Assembly: GCA_003427395.1 (NCBI GenBank)
Contig: BFEA01000071.1
Location: 3,737,754 to 3,778,615, forward strand
Direction: 5' to 3'
From: Chara braunii
Taxonomy: Eukaryota; Streptophyta; Charophyceae; Charales; Characeae
DNA: 40,862 nt
Below, piece after piece: positions 1-10,129 of the stretch. Below the pieces are notes generated by a model that searched no databases, was not told the DNA's origin, and saw nothing but the letters and a program-made list of their open reading frames with translations. Numbering within the stretch: the first letter of the stretch is position 1; every line of letters starts with the position of its first letter. Made by a program: the position numbers and the translations under genes.

Positions 1-886
1 AGTGAACCCTTATCTGGAAGCCATATCTCTGAGTATTGAGTGGGCGCTTGTCACCAGTTTGCTGTGCTGCTGTTTACATGCATGAAAAGTGTGAATGAGA
101 CGAGTCTGATTGCATACGTCAAGGCTGCGTCTTATTTCCAGGCCGCCATACTGCCAAAACCATACGGTGGCATCACCGTGTGAACAGGTTTTTTACCATT
201 ACCTGCATCTGGTCCCGAAAGGGAAGGTTTGCCCTTCTCTTCATCCAGCGGAGCCCTGCAATCACAACTTTAACAGGGTAGCTTTATTTCCTCAATTCCT
301 CAGCCAGAGTGAGCACACTCCAGCAGACCATTTCCAGATCGTTGCAGTTCTGGGATAATCCTGAGGATGGTATTTGCCACAATTGCGAACTTTGCAGTTT
401 TTGGCTTGCGGGACGAAAAATCTTTATATGTACGAAAACGCAATCGCCCGGTGGACCAGATGGAATCAGCATTTTTGAACTTATATGAGCCATGAGAACA
501 AATGCATCTGGCGTAAAAACCAGAATGCGTGTTCCCAGAAAATCCAGAACCCCGACCCCCGAGTCTGTGAGTCTGTGCGTTCCAAGATCAGTCCATCTGG
601 GTAGCATTTCATCACACGATCGAGACGACCTTCAGCTACCCATCATCAGGATCGTTCTTTCGAAAAAATGAGAAAATTAACAGATCATCAATATATATTT
701 TCCTGGTTATTAATTTGCCGCCCACACGTAGACATCGGATGAGCTGGTTCTCAGCGTACATACACATTGCACAGGCCAGTGGGGGGCTCACACGAGGCCC
801 CATTGGTATGCCTTTTTCTTCGAAGTACAGCTCCAGTAACCTAAAAGAAAGTATGATCGAGTTGATAGAACTTGATACTTAGTTAG

Positions 887-889
<3 letters not shown>
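1..889. other. No gene recognised (889 bp)
   Basis: Mixed-composition DNA of ordinary AT content. The open frames here are short, and none has a domain, motif or splice pattern that I recognise. A T-run begins at 890 and belongs to the neighbouring retroposon. This could be intron or intergenic sequence; if the CFAP52-like gene extends this far upstream it would be intron. Confidence 0.5.
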
Positions 890-925
<36 letters not shown>

Positions 926-1020
926 ACCGGGCCCAGCGTCCCATATAGAGTTGCGCAAGTCATTTGAGATACCGGGGCCATTACCCGGCTTCGGCTGAGA
1001 ATCAGTGTATTCCTAAGTTG
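890..1020 (-). repeat. Family B poly(A) retroposon 3' end
   Basis: A 33-base T-run (890-922) is followed by a block containing CCCAGCGTCCCATATAG at about 932-948, which recurs near 26680, 29360 (opposite strand), 38040 (opposite strand) and 40410. Read on the minus strand it is a conserved 3' end followed by poly(A), as expected for a LINE or SINE tail. Similarity to the 29286 copy runs about 75 bp, to the TTCGG at about 992-996. An open frame crosses the block and continues up to 1266, but it ends in a poly-lysine run encoded by the A-tail, so I do not call it a gene. The family is not identified. Confidence 0.6.
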
Positions 1021-1317
1021 AAGTGTGGCCTCACCGTGAGACTTACCAAAGGTTGCTAGTTTCTTTCTTGGATTCAGCCGGATCCATCTGATCCCTTTTT
1101 CAGCAAACAAATTCACTAACCATTCAATCGCAAGCAAAATATCATCATGAGCTAGGCTACCAGCCAGGCCGCCCAGGTCACCCTGTTTTCCCTGGCGGTC
1201 TGGCCGTGCAAGGACCAGGGAAGGTCCCAGCGAAAAAGAAATTTTCCAAGAAATCCGAAAAAACATTATGTTATGCAGAAAAATAAACTGAACAACTTTT
1301 GCCTCAGGGTCACATCG
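1021..1317. other. Unassigned sequence upstream of family B tail
   Basis: This may be the body of the family B retroposon: on the minus strand a frame stays open from 1266 to the A-tail. No domain is recognisable in it, and no second copy in this window confirms that this part belongs to the repeat. Confidence 0.3.
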
Positions 1318-1867
1318 TTTTTTTTTTTTTTTTTTTTTNCCTTCCGTCTGGCGGAAGGAACCCTGACCAGCATTGATTACTCCAGCATTGTGGAGGATTG
1401 ACTGTCAGCTTGCCTTTCTTCCACCTTTAATCTCAGGTCCATATCATGAACCTATCAGATAAATAATAAAGAGCAAGAAAGGTACAAGAAGCTACCGAGG
1501 ATTCAATCTCGGAATTAGCCCTTCGATAATATGTGGCCTGTGATGGATCTTGTCCATCTGTTGGCTCAACTTGGCTGGGATCTCTGCCTTCTCAACCCTG
1601 CTTCTGAGTTGTATCAGTCTTTCCACTGTATACGAAGGTCATTTAGCTCTGCTACTTTGCCCCCTGCGAGCCACACCTTAGTGGATTTTGCCTTGATTCT
1701 TCTCTGTTGCTCTTCGTCATCTGGCATGGAGTGTCTCGTCTTTTGCCACTTACAAATAATCTCTGCCTGAATCAAGGTCCTTGTCTCTGCCCATACCTTC
1801 TCTTGGAGTTGAGAGTCCGTCAATGGTTCTGCAGCACCTTTCCTTCCAGATGGACCACAGCATTACC
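1318..1867 (-). mobile_element. 5'-truncated LINE copy A (ORF2 end, 3' UTR, poly-A)
   Basis: On the minus strand this holds the last part of a LINE ORF2 (see next entry), a 3' UTR and a poly(A) tail (T-run 1318-1338, then an 'n' at 1339). The 3' UTR block at 1341-1416 matches the tail of the long LINE at 2012-2088 almost base for base, including the core AGCTGACAGTCAATCCTCCA on the minus strand. The 'n' probably hides the rest of the tail. The copy is cut off at its 5' end exactly where the T-rich tail of the neighbouring long LINE begins (1868), so the two lie head-to-tail with no spacer. Confidence 0.85.
1614..1867 (-). pseudogene. LINE ORF2 C-terminal fragment
   Basis: The minus-strand reading gives the C-terminal tail of a LINE ORF2. 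It starts with an IWKERCC motif just inside 1867 and continues with an EKVWAETRTLIQAEI segment and a GKVAELNDLRI segment. These match the corresponding tail of the long LINE (about 2740-3000) at most positions. Nothing upstream of this (endonuclease, RT, zinc finger) is present, so it cannot be functional. The frame stays intact to a stop at 1614, which suggests a fairly recent insertion. Confidence 0.85.
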
Positions 1868-2726
1868 TTTCTTTTTTTTTTCTTTTTTTTCTTTTTTAAA
1901 TAAAACAGGTCCTTATGGCCCTGGCTCCGTTTCCATTCTGGGGAGCATCAGTCCGGTTCCTATTCCACCGGCAAGTCAGAATAAAATGATACATCAAGGA
2001 ACACTCTCACGCTTCCTTCCGTCTGGCCGAAGGAACCCTGATCAGCATTGATTACTCCCACAACGTGGAGGATTGACTGTCAGCTTGCCCTGCTTACACC
2101 TTTCCTCTCAGGACTACCATAAGATCCTGTCAGATAAACCATGCTTCAACAATAAAGGTCTGAGAGCCTGCAACTGTTGTCAATACTGTCTAAACCCCAA
2201 GTCCCGCCATCAAGTGTCATGAAATCTTTATCATTCTATCCCCTGCTTGTCTTGTTTCTGTCCAAAACCTCAGTCCTAAACCCTAAACTCTAAAGAAAGG
2301 GTCTAGCCCCTTAAACAACCCCTCTGTCCCGCATCATGCCCTAAACCCCCACGTTTTCTGATCATGCATATAAAACAATTCCCTTTTCCTACACTCCCCT
2401 TGATATCTATCAATGGCCCTCCACCCTGTTTCCTTTGGTGTAGTCCAGCTCTAGCTCCATCCATCTTGGGCAGTTACGTTCTGCCAAAGACCACTGTTTT
2501 AAAATGTTTTCACTGGCCAAAACCCTTAGACCCTAACGCCCCTGAGCTGTTACCCGATGGTTGAGACCCTAAAACCCTAAACCCTCCCTCATTCTTTATA
2601 GTGATAACCCTTCTCTGTTGTGCCTCTTCATGACGGACCTAGGTCCCTTCCTCCCAACACCAATCTTAATCCTCCTTACCTCTCCTCTTGGCTGTCGTTC
2701 CTGTTGCCTGGTATCCCTTACTCCTT
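1868..2726 (-). other. LINE copy 1 3' UTR with telomere-like motifs
   Basis: Untranslated 3' part of the long LINE. On the plus strand it has CCCTAAA-type runs at 2274-2293 (two and a half units), 2338-2347 and 2566-2588, which read as TTTAGGG-type in the sense direction of the element. The last 250 bp (about 1898-2150) form the conserved tail shared with copies at 1341-1510, 14188-14390, 35880-36079 and 36105-36160. The tail ends in an imperfect T-rich run that is the genomic image of poly(A). Confidence 0.75.
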
Positions 2727-5700
2727 TCAACTCAGCTGCCTGTCTGTTGTAGGCCCAGTCTGGGTTCTCCTGTCTTTCTCTGAATTCTGCCAGTCTTTCC
2801 AGTAAATCCGGTCATTCCGTAGCTCAGCCACCTTACCGTCCACTAACCACAGCTTCGTGAACTTTCTCCTAGTCTTTTCTCGCAGATCCTCGTCTTCAGG
2901 CATCGACTGCTTTAACTTCTGCCATCTGCAGAGGATTTCTGCCTGTAGCATGGTTCTCGTCTCCATCCATACCTTCTCTCTTGGGTTGGACAGCCCTTCG
3001 ATGGATCTGCAACATCTCTCTTTCCAAATGATCCATAACGTCACCTTCCTGATCAGGCCGAACCATAATCTTTCTGTCGTCTTGAGCTGGTCAGGAATGT
3101 TAGTCCAGAGAAGGATTTGGATGGGGTGTTCGGGGAAGGGGAGATGGAAAAGGGAGTCCCAGAGGGCTGAGGCCCATGTCCAGTAGTCTGTCGCCTCACG
3201 ACATTGAATTAGGCAGTGTACCACGTCTTCTTGTGCCCCTTCTGCGCAAACGGAGCATAGGTCCGAGCTGGTGGGATTAGTTTTGTGACGCCGAGTATGC
3301 AGCCATTGGTTCACTGGCAGCGCAGCATATGTGATAAGCCATTGAAGGCTTCTGATTTTAATCGGTCTGATAGTCTTAAATTTCTTCCATGGGATCTGTG
3401 TAAGTTTGTTAGCTTCCTGGCCTATTAGTTTCTGCCATCTGGCCTTGATTATAGGATATGGGTCTTTTGTTTTAACCAGGAGTTTGTATCCAAATTTAAC
3501 TGTGTAGTTCTCTATGGGGACATGGACCCTGATATTCCTCTCCTTGTCCGATGTTCAGACCCACTCTATCGGGTTGAATTCCAGATTTTGTACTGTTGTG
3601 TCTGGTCTGAAGATTAATTTAGGCCATGAGCCTAGTACCCTTACTTTCCTCAGTAAGAAGAAATCCATGACTGCCGATTCCACTTCTTTGTTTAGTATAG
3701 ATGGCATGCCCTGCTTGGGCAGGGAGATCGGGAAGGAGGTAAGGACGGCTTTGGTGGTTGATCCCGGTTGCATGTGTGAAAATTGGAAGGCTTGTGATGG
3801 AGGGGACTCTTGCACTTTAATTCCCCATTCTCCGGATTTCCAGGGAGAGGCTTCATTCAAAATATCTTTCCAGTCATGTGGGATACGATTAATGATATAT
3901 TGGAGATTGTGCCCTCGTCTGTGGCAACCCTTTAGACGAGTGTTCAACTCCTGTTCAGTCACCCATTCTTTCCTTTCTTCATTCCATAGGTGGCTTACTG
4001 TCCATACCCCGTTTTTGACCCACGATAGCCATTTGTGATCTAAATACAGAGGATTATCACTTTCGTCTTTTACCCAATCATTGCCAAACAGCGGTTGCCT
4101 CAAAACCTCATCTTTGGATTTTGGTCTATTGGTTTTTTTTGGTAGTATTTATGTCCAGATCCGAATCAGGGACGACCAGTATGGGGTAGGGCGTCCAGTT
4201 GTGTCCAAATCGGATCTCCTTCTTGGTCTTCTCCTGCCTCTTTTCAGGTTCCATTCCTTGTTCATTATCCAAAACGGACCCGTCATATTTTCTGGTGAGG
4301 CGACTGGAGCCAAGGCTCTGATGCTATCTAATGTCAGTTTGTTCCACGCGCTTTCTGGCTTCATCAAGAGTTTGACTATCCATTTAACTTGGAGGGCTTT
4401 TGTCTCTGATCTAGGGTCTATAATCCCTAGACCCCCTTGCAACGGCTTCCTGATGATATATTGCCATGCAATCTTGGGGATACACCCCTTTTTGTTGGGA
4501 CTTCCTGTCCATAGATAGATCCTTGCTATGCGGTTGAGTTCCTTCATTGAGCTATCCGGTATTGTCCATATCGAAGCTATATACCACATCATGGAAAACA
4601 CCGATGTGTTGAGTACCAAAGCTCAACCAATTAGTGAGGCGAATGTATTCCCCCATCTCCCCAACTTGTTTATCTGCTTGGCTAGTATGTTTTGGGCCAT
4701 CTGGGGCGCCAGACCCTCCCTAGTCATGAGAATGCCCAGGTAGCGGGTGGGGGTATCCGGCGTGTCCCACGTTATGGTGGCCTCAGGTCCTTGCAGATGA
4801 GGAAGATCCTCATCAGAAAGCCACCACCCGATTGTCTTCTTCCAATTAACCCTCATTTCTGACACCAATCTAAAGGCTTCCATTGCTTTGGCCAAGGTTT
4901 TGAATGAAGAGTCGGAGGCTCTAATCAGGACCGTAAGGTCATCTGCAAACATGATCACCGTCAAAAAGTTCATGTGGTGGGCCGACCCCGCATTGACCTC
5001 AAGGAGCCTATGAATGGAGGGATCCTTTCGTAGGAATGACGCAATGGCTTCCATTACGAATAAAAAGGTCGAAGGGGCGAGTGGGTCTCCTTGCCTGACC
5101 AAACGGGAGATTGGGTAACTTTCAGATAGGAACTCATTTACCTGTACGCAGCCTGTGGCATCATTGTACAAGATTCGGACCCACTTCCTAAAGTTTGGTC
5201 CCACGCCCATACTCGCGTCCATGAAAGACCAATTAACTTGGTCGTACGCCTTCTCAAAGTCAAAGAAGAGTATCGCTGTGTTTATCCTCCTTTCTCTGAC
5301 TTTGTGTTGCTGCCTTGTTTAGGGTCAATACATTATCCAATATGTACCGTCCAGGAATGAAGCCCGTTTGGTCGATGTGGAAGCATTTGTCTGTTACATT
5401 CGTAATTCTGGCAAAAAGAGTTTTGGCTAGTATCTTGTAAGGGAGCGTTAGTAACGAAATTGGTCTATAATTTCTAATGTCCTCTTTGTCTCCCTTTTTG
5501 TACAGCAGTGTTATGACACTGCTACTCAAGAGATTGCCAAGACCCTCTTTGTCCCAGCTGTCCTTGTAGAAGTTCATTAGGTTTCCCCCTAATAGTGGCC
5601 AGAATTTCTCCCTGAATTCTTTTGTCAACCCATCAATCCCTGGCGATTTGTCGTTATTCATACTCTTGAGTGCATGGAGGAGTTCGTCCATTGTTAATGG

Positions 5701-7205
5701 TTTATCTAAAGCTTCCACTTGCTCTGTTGATATCGTATGTTCCATATATTGCAACATTCTTTGTCTTGCTTCCTTCACGCCGGGTGGGATAGGCGATTGA
5801 GTTTTAGTTTGGTACAAGTCTTGGTAGGACTCCTTTGCTATTCCTAGCACCCCCTCGCTGGTAGACATTGTTTCTTCCGGATCACTGAGGGTTTTCAGTC
5901 TATCTATAGTGGTCGCCCTCGAGTTGGCTTTGATACGGGCGAAGAAGTATTTTGACTTGATTCACTAAGTTCATATTCATTCATTCTGGCTCTTATTTGC
6001 AGGCCTTTTAAGTCCCATCACCTCCACATAGCCAGCTCTTCGCATGCTTTCTCGAAGATTTCAGCATATAGCAAGGATGAGGGATTGTCGTTGAGATTGG
6101 ACTCTGCGATCTTCAGTGTGTATTCCAGATTCTGTCTCCTTTGCTTTCTTATGGTTGCTAGCTTTCTTGAGATTCTTGCCGCTGTTTTCGAAAGGGTGGA
6201 GTAACTTTCTTGAAACCATTCTCATCGATCCTGAGTGGGTAGGCGGGTGTTTCTCCGTTCCTGACAGCAATCTTGCACCCCTTCTTGGAAATTTTGGCTT
6301 ACCAGGAGGGCATTATTTAATTTATGATAGCTGGCTCCTTTTCTAACCAATTGTTCAAAGCTGATCGTTAATTCAATTGGTTTGTGGTCTAGACCTGGAT
6401 ATGGTGCCAACTGTAAGATATCTGCACTCTTAACCGCCCCCATCATTGTCTCCGATACCAGAAAGTAATCAATACGCGAGAAGGCCGTGTGATGAGCGTG
6501 GTTCTTCTTGACTAATGAGAAGGCTTTTGAGGTGGGATGCATAGTTCTGAAGGGTTCTATCAAACCATGGTCTAGCATCAATTTTTGGATTGGTAACGCT
6601 TCTTGCAAGTTGTATGGGCTAGACGATCGGGATATGCGGTTTGTTGAGGGGTCGAGAGTGGCATTCCAATCGCCAACCACTATACACGATGCTAATGGCG
6701 GGAGCATGATGCCCACGTTCGCCACAAAGGATGATCTTTCCGCTAAATCATTTGGAGCATAAATATTAAATAGAAATAATTCCTCGTCTTTCCTCTTAAG
6801 GTGTATAAAGCACCATCTACCATCATTAAGGTCAGCTTTCTTATCCAGGACATTTCCTGCCATATAAATGCGAGAGGAGTTTGGAATCAGAATAGCTGTA
6901 CCTTTCGTACTCGAAAAGTAATCCGCAGCCCAGATTTCATCCTTAACACCTCCCAGTCTTCTTGTTACAAAATGTCTAATCCTGTTATGTTCTGGAGAGA
7001 GAGTGAGATGGGTTTCTTGAAGCAATATGATGTCTGCTAGTTTCTTGTTGTACACTGTCAGACCTTTGATTAAGTCATTCCATTTGTCTTCCTTGTCCAT
7101 GATGTTACCCAACCCATTTATGTTCCAACATCGAATGACAATCCCTTGATGCTTCCAATCCACCCGGTTCCCCTTCGCATTTGCCGCTCTCCTGAACTCT
7201 TCCAT
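2727..7205 (-). pseudogene. LINE ORF2: endonuclease, reverse transcriptase, zf-RVT (broken)
   Basis: Encodes the enzyme that would nick target DNA and copy the element RNA. The start at 7205 (ATG, protein begins MEEF) matches the MEEG start of the second LINE. The APE endonuclease spans 6222-7205, with visible WNINGLGN, LLQETHL, GDWNATLDP, SRIDYFLVS and LDHKPIEL. The RT spans about 5868-4623, with GIDGLTKEF, IRNYRPISLL, DQTGFIPGRYILDN, VRQGDPLAP and the catalytic FADD at 4939-4950. A C2HC zinc finger of the zf-RVT type lies at 3201-3257 (CSVCAEG..HCLIQC). The frame breaks near 6222-5900, at 5220-5300, and near 4620, 4110 and 3500-3320, so no full protein is made. No RNase H domain is seen after the RT. 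Confidence 0.92.
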
Positions 7206-7496
7206 CTACGTGACTCTCTCAACAAGTTCAAGACAATGGTTTTATAAGCTGCACATCTACGATGGTGAGAGTCCACCCGTATCCAAGCCCATTGGGTCGT
7301 CCCCAGGGTCGGATACTGCTGTGTCCTGTCCCAACTTCGTAGGCGAAGTCACGCCCGGTTCGTCCATCATGTACGGACCCTTACTCTCGTTGCTGTTTTT
7401 TCCCTAATCTGATGTTAGCTCATTGTCTTCCTTCTCATAATCCGATTGCCACTTCTGCGATTCATTGTCCGAGTCATCGCTTCTGTAAAATTTGTC
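7206..7496 (-). other. LINE copy 1 inter-ORF spacer
   Basis: Spacer of about 290 bp between the end of the ORF1 region (7497) and the ORF2 start (7205), on the sense strand of the element. The equivalent spacer in the second LINE (30899-30945) is only 47 bp. The extra length here may be an insertion or an alternative end of ORF1. No gene or obvious structure seen. Confidence 0.5.
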
Positions 7497-8586
7497 CTAG
7501 TCAGTGGAGTATGCTCTTGCGTCTAAGTCCCCGTCCCCGTCCAACATCCCTGTAGTGACGAGGTAAGCGACCGACACTGTCGTCAGTTCTGCCGGTAAAC
7601 TTGATCCTGTCAGAACGTTGTACGGGACCGCTGTCACCGTTCGCCAGGGTCTCCATCTCATCCCTGTTCTCAACTGTGCAGTTTCGGATAACTTGACGAT
7701 CAGGGGCGAAAAGGCCTGGGGGGAGTGTCTCCCCGACTCTGTGTGTTGTGTAGATGGGCCCTCTTGTTCTGTTCGGGAGTGTGCATCCTCCTGATCTGTA
7801 TTGTCTGTTACGGTCTCGAAAATTCCCAACGGGAATTCCGTTGTTGTCTTCTCTCGGAGGATGTCTGCCACATTCTGCCCTTCCTTGAAGCAAGGAATCT
7901 GAAAGGACACGTCCGTTGCTATTTGCCATTCGCCGACTTTCTCCACGTATCTTGCTGCAATCAGCGGACGGATGTTCATCAACGTTAGACGTGACGACCT
8001 GGCTGTCTCTACTACCAACGAAGCCTCGTTTTTGGCTGTGTGTAATAGTGATGAATTCGGGGACATATTCCTCGTTCAGTTTTTTCAATTTGTCCGTTTG
8101 GGCTAACACCACTGATGCTTCTTTTTCCAGCACGGTGCGTCCCGATTCTTCTTCAGACTCCATTTGATCGATTTCGAGATCCTTCTTTTTCTGATTTTTC
8201 CCTGACTTCCACTTCTTTGGGCGTAGATCCTGGAATTCGTCTTTGGAGTCCAGGATAGTTTTGTCTTTGTCCTTCAGCCCCTGGTCTCTTGCCCTCTTCT
8301 TTTCCGCGTATTTGAATGTTGTGTATTCTGAGAGTTCTTCTGCTTTGACCTTTCTAAGAGTATCAAATTGAATATTGGAGCTCCCTATGCCACCGATCAT
8401 CCCCTTCTTACCATTTCTCTGGGATCTTTCTGCGTGTTTCATACATGCTGCCCGAATATTGAAGGCATGTTCTCTTTCCCTTTTGACCTTTTCCACATAC
8501 TCTCTAATCCACTGCAGGGAACATTGGGAGTCCATCTCGCTGTCTGTTGATGAACTTCCTCCATCTTTGTTACTTCCATCTGCCAC
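7497..8586 (-). pseudogene. LINE ORF1 C-terminal region, conserved in both LINEs
   Basis: This lies in the same frame as the upstream CCHC ORF1, separated by one TGA (8590-8592) and two codons, so it is most likely the C-terminal half of ORF1 interrupted by a point mutation. The N-terminal part (frame open to about 8060) is lysine- and glutamate-rich with a WIREYVEKVKRERE coiled-coil-like segment. After a frameshift near 7980-8060 the conserved part follows. It has a KVGEWQIA segment, then FSPLIVKL, then WRPWRTVTAVPYNVL, and these match the KHSDWEVA, FRPLLIHM and WMPWQVVETIPYGLL of the second LINE (30450-30750). I do not recognise the domain. The in-frame TGA could be read through, but decay is simpler. 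Confidence 0.65.
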
Positions 8587-8589
8587 CTT

Positions 8590-9848
8590 TCAGGAACCAG
8601 TATCCCCTGAATCTACTCTCTTGCCATCTTTCTCCTTTCCGGTGGGCGTACTTATCACTCCCTCTCTCCCCTCTGCATCCATTGCCCTCCGCTTCTTGGA
8701 GCCACTCTCTGTGATCTCTTGCGCCCCCTCGGTGTCCAGCGTCCGCTTGTTATCTGTTTGAGCTCCAGTTTTCGTTCTGAGCATTGTTTGTTCCAGAATT
8801 TTCAGCATACCCCAGAAGCTGGTTGATTCTTTGTTCAATTCTGAAACAACTTGTTCCCTGACTGCGTCCAAATCCCATAGTAAATCTTCCCGGTCTTTCT
8901 CTTCCCTGATCACCCGAGAGTCGATGAGTGGGTCAGTGTTAATCCTCGTTGGATTGCCTGATACTTTCCTAGTTGCTTTCTTCTGCCATGTGTTGTCTGC
9001 TGGGAGGAAGATGTTCGGTTTTTTGACTGTGGGTTCCAGGTCGGCATAATGCCAGATCCAGTCTGGATCCTCCAAGTTATCATCGAACACCCATCCGTCG
9101 TAGTTACTGTCAGCAATGAACCAGATTCCTGGAGCGTCCTCCACTTCCACTAGCATGTTGGGGAGGAGTTTACGTTCTTTTGGCTGTTTTGGAAATTTGG
9201 GGCAATTGGGGTCTGTTCCCATATGACCCCGCTCCCTGCATCGAAAGCAGATCGGGGAGGTCTTTGTTGAGACCTTGATTTCCACGACTCTGTTTTCGAT
9301 TTGGAGTTTCCAGGTCTGTGGAAATACCGGGGGATTATCTGTCTTAACTTCCAACACCGCTGTCATGGAGCCACCGTGTGGGCCAGGAAGTCTGGAGTTG
9401 GCAGGATCCGTTTGAGGATCCTGTTCGCAGTGTACTGTCTTTCTAGCCTGTCCACCAACAGACCATGGAATCGTGGTTGGATGTTGTCGAATTGCACCCA
9501 AAGTTTTTCCTTTAATAGTGTCTGCTTGTACGATACTATAAACACTGGGTTCTGTCTCTGTGCAGTCAGCTTCTTCCATTTGGTGATCATACAGACCGAA
9601 CCATGACAGTTTCTTGATTGCATCTCAGCTGCAGCCTTTGCATGTTCCTCCGGAATAAACAATGCCATGATATCGTTTCGACCCAGATTCTGCAGGGTGA
9701 AGGTTTCTCCTGATTGTTTGAGTTTTAGTTCCTTCTTGATTGTTTCTATAACCCATTTCCTTTTCTCTGCGGGTTGGAGTTCTGCTCCATTACGTGCAAA
9801 GTTGAAAACCACCCCGTGCCTTTCGTGCAGATTATCCAGTTCCGCCAC
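8590..9848 (-). pseudogene. LINE ORF1, RNA-binding gag-like protein with CCHC knuckle
   Basis: The nucleic-acid-binding protein of the LINE. The first half (9848-9363) contains a segment EKLWVQFDNIQPRFHG like the N-terminal domain of plant LINE ORF1 proteins (DUF4283-like, by resemblance). It shifts frame near 9370-9400 into the second half (to 8590), which continues with a single zinc knuckle CFRCRERGHMGTDPNC. The spacing is C-x2-C-x4-H-x6-C, two residues longer than the usual x4. A tract rich in acidic and tryptophan residues follows. An in-frame TGA ends it at 8590. Confidence 0.75.
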
Positions 9849-10115
9849 TTTTTCCTCCGGATATTTCCAAACAATGATTTATTCTTCTTTACCATCCGAC
9901 TTTTGTGTCTCCGTTGTCTGTATCCCTTGAACTTTTGTCTTGTCTATTAGGAACTTGAGCGCTTCGTTGTCAATCACATTGAAGCATTTTTCCTCGGTGC
10001 TTTGGTTCGTTGTACCGGCATTCTGAATTGGGGAAGCTATTCTCTTCACTTACAAATAATTGGTCCTGTCCTACTCTCTTTCCGTTGTCAGATTCGTCCG
10101 TCCTTGTTATGTGTG
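9849..10115 (-). pseudogene. LINE ORF1 N-terminal remnant
   Basis: In the frame of ORF1 the minus strand reads on upstream through a single TAA (just upstream of 9848) into a segment containing NVIDNEALKFLIDKTKV, then a frame change near 10030. This looks like the N-terminus of ORF1. No good start codon can be chosen. The G-rich array begins immediately upstream. Confidence 0.45.
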
Positions 10116-10129
10116 ATAGGGGTCGGTTA

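Noticed and set aside
883-1266. 127-codon minus-strand frame ending in poly-lysine
   Set aside because: The lysines come from the retroposon A-tail. Similarity to the 29319 frame is explained by the shared family B DNA.
1868-2150. Independent SINE family defined by the CCCCAGAATGG tail
   Set aside because: The copy at 1341-1867 carries LINE ORF2 codons continuous with the same tail, so the tail belongs to the LINE.
2566-2588. Interstitial telomere from a chromosome fusion
   Set aside because: Only one to two units are present, and they lie inside a LINE 3' UTR in both copies, so the element explains them better.
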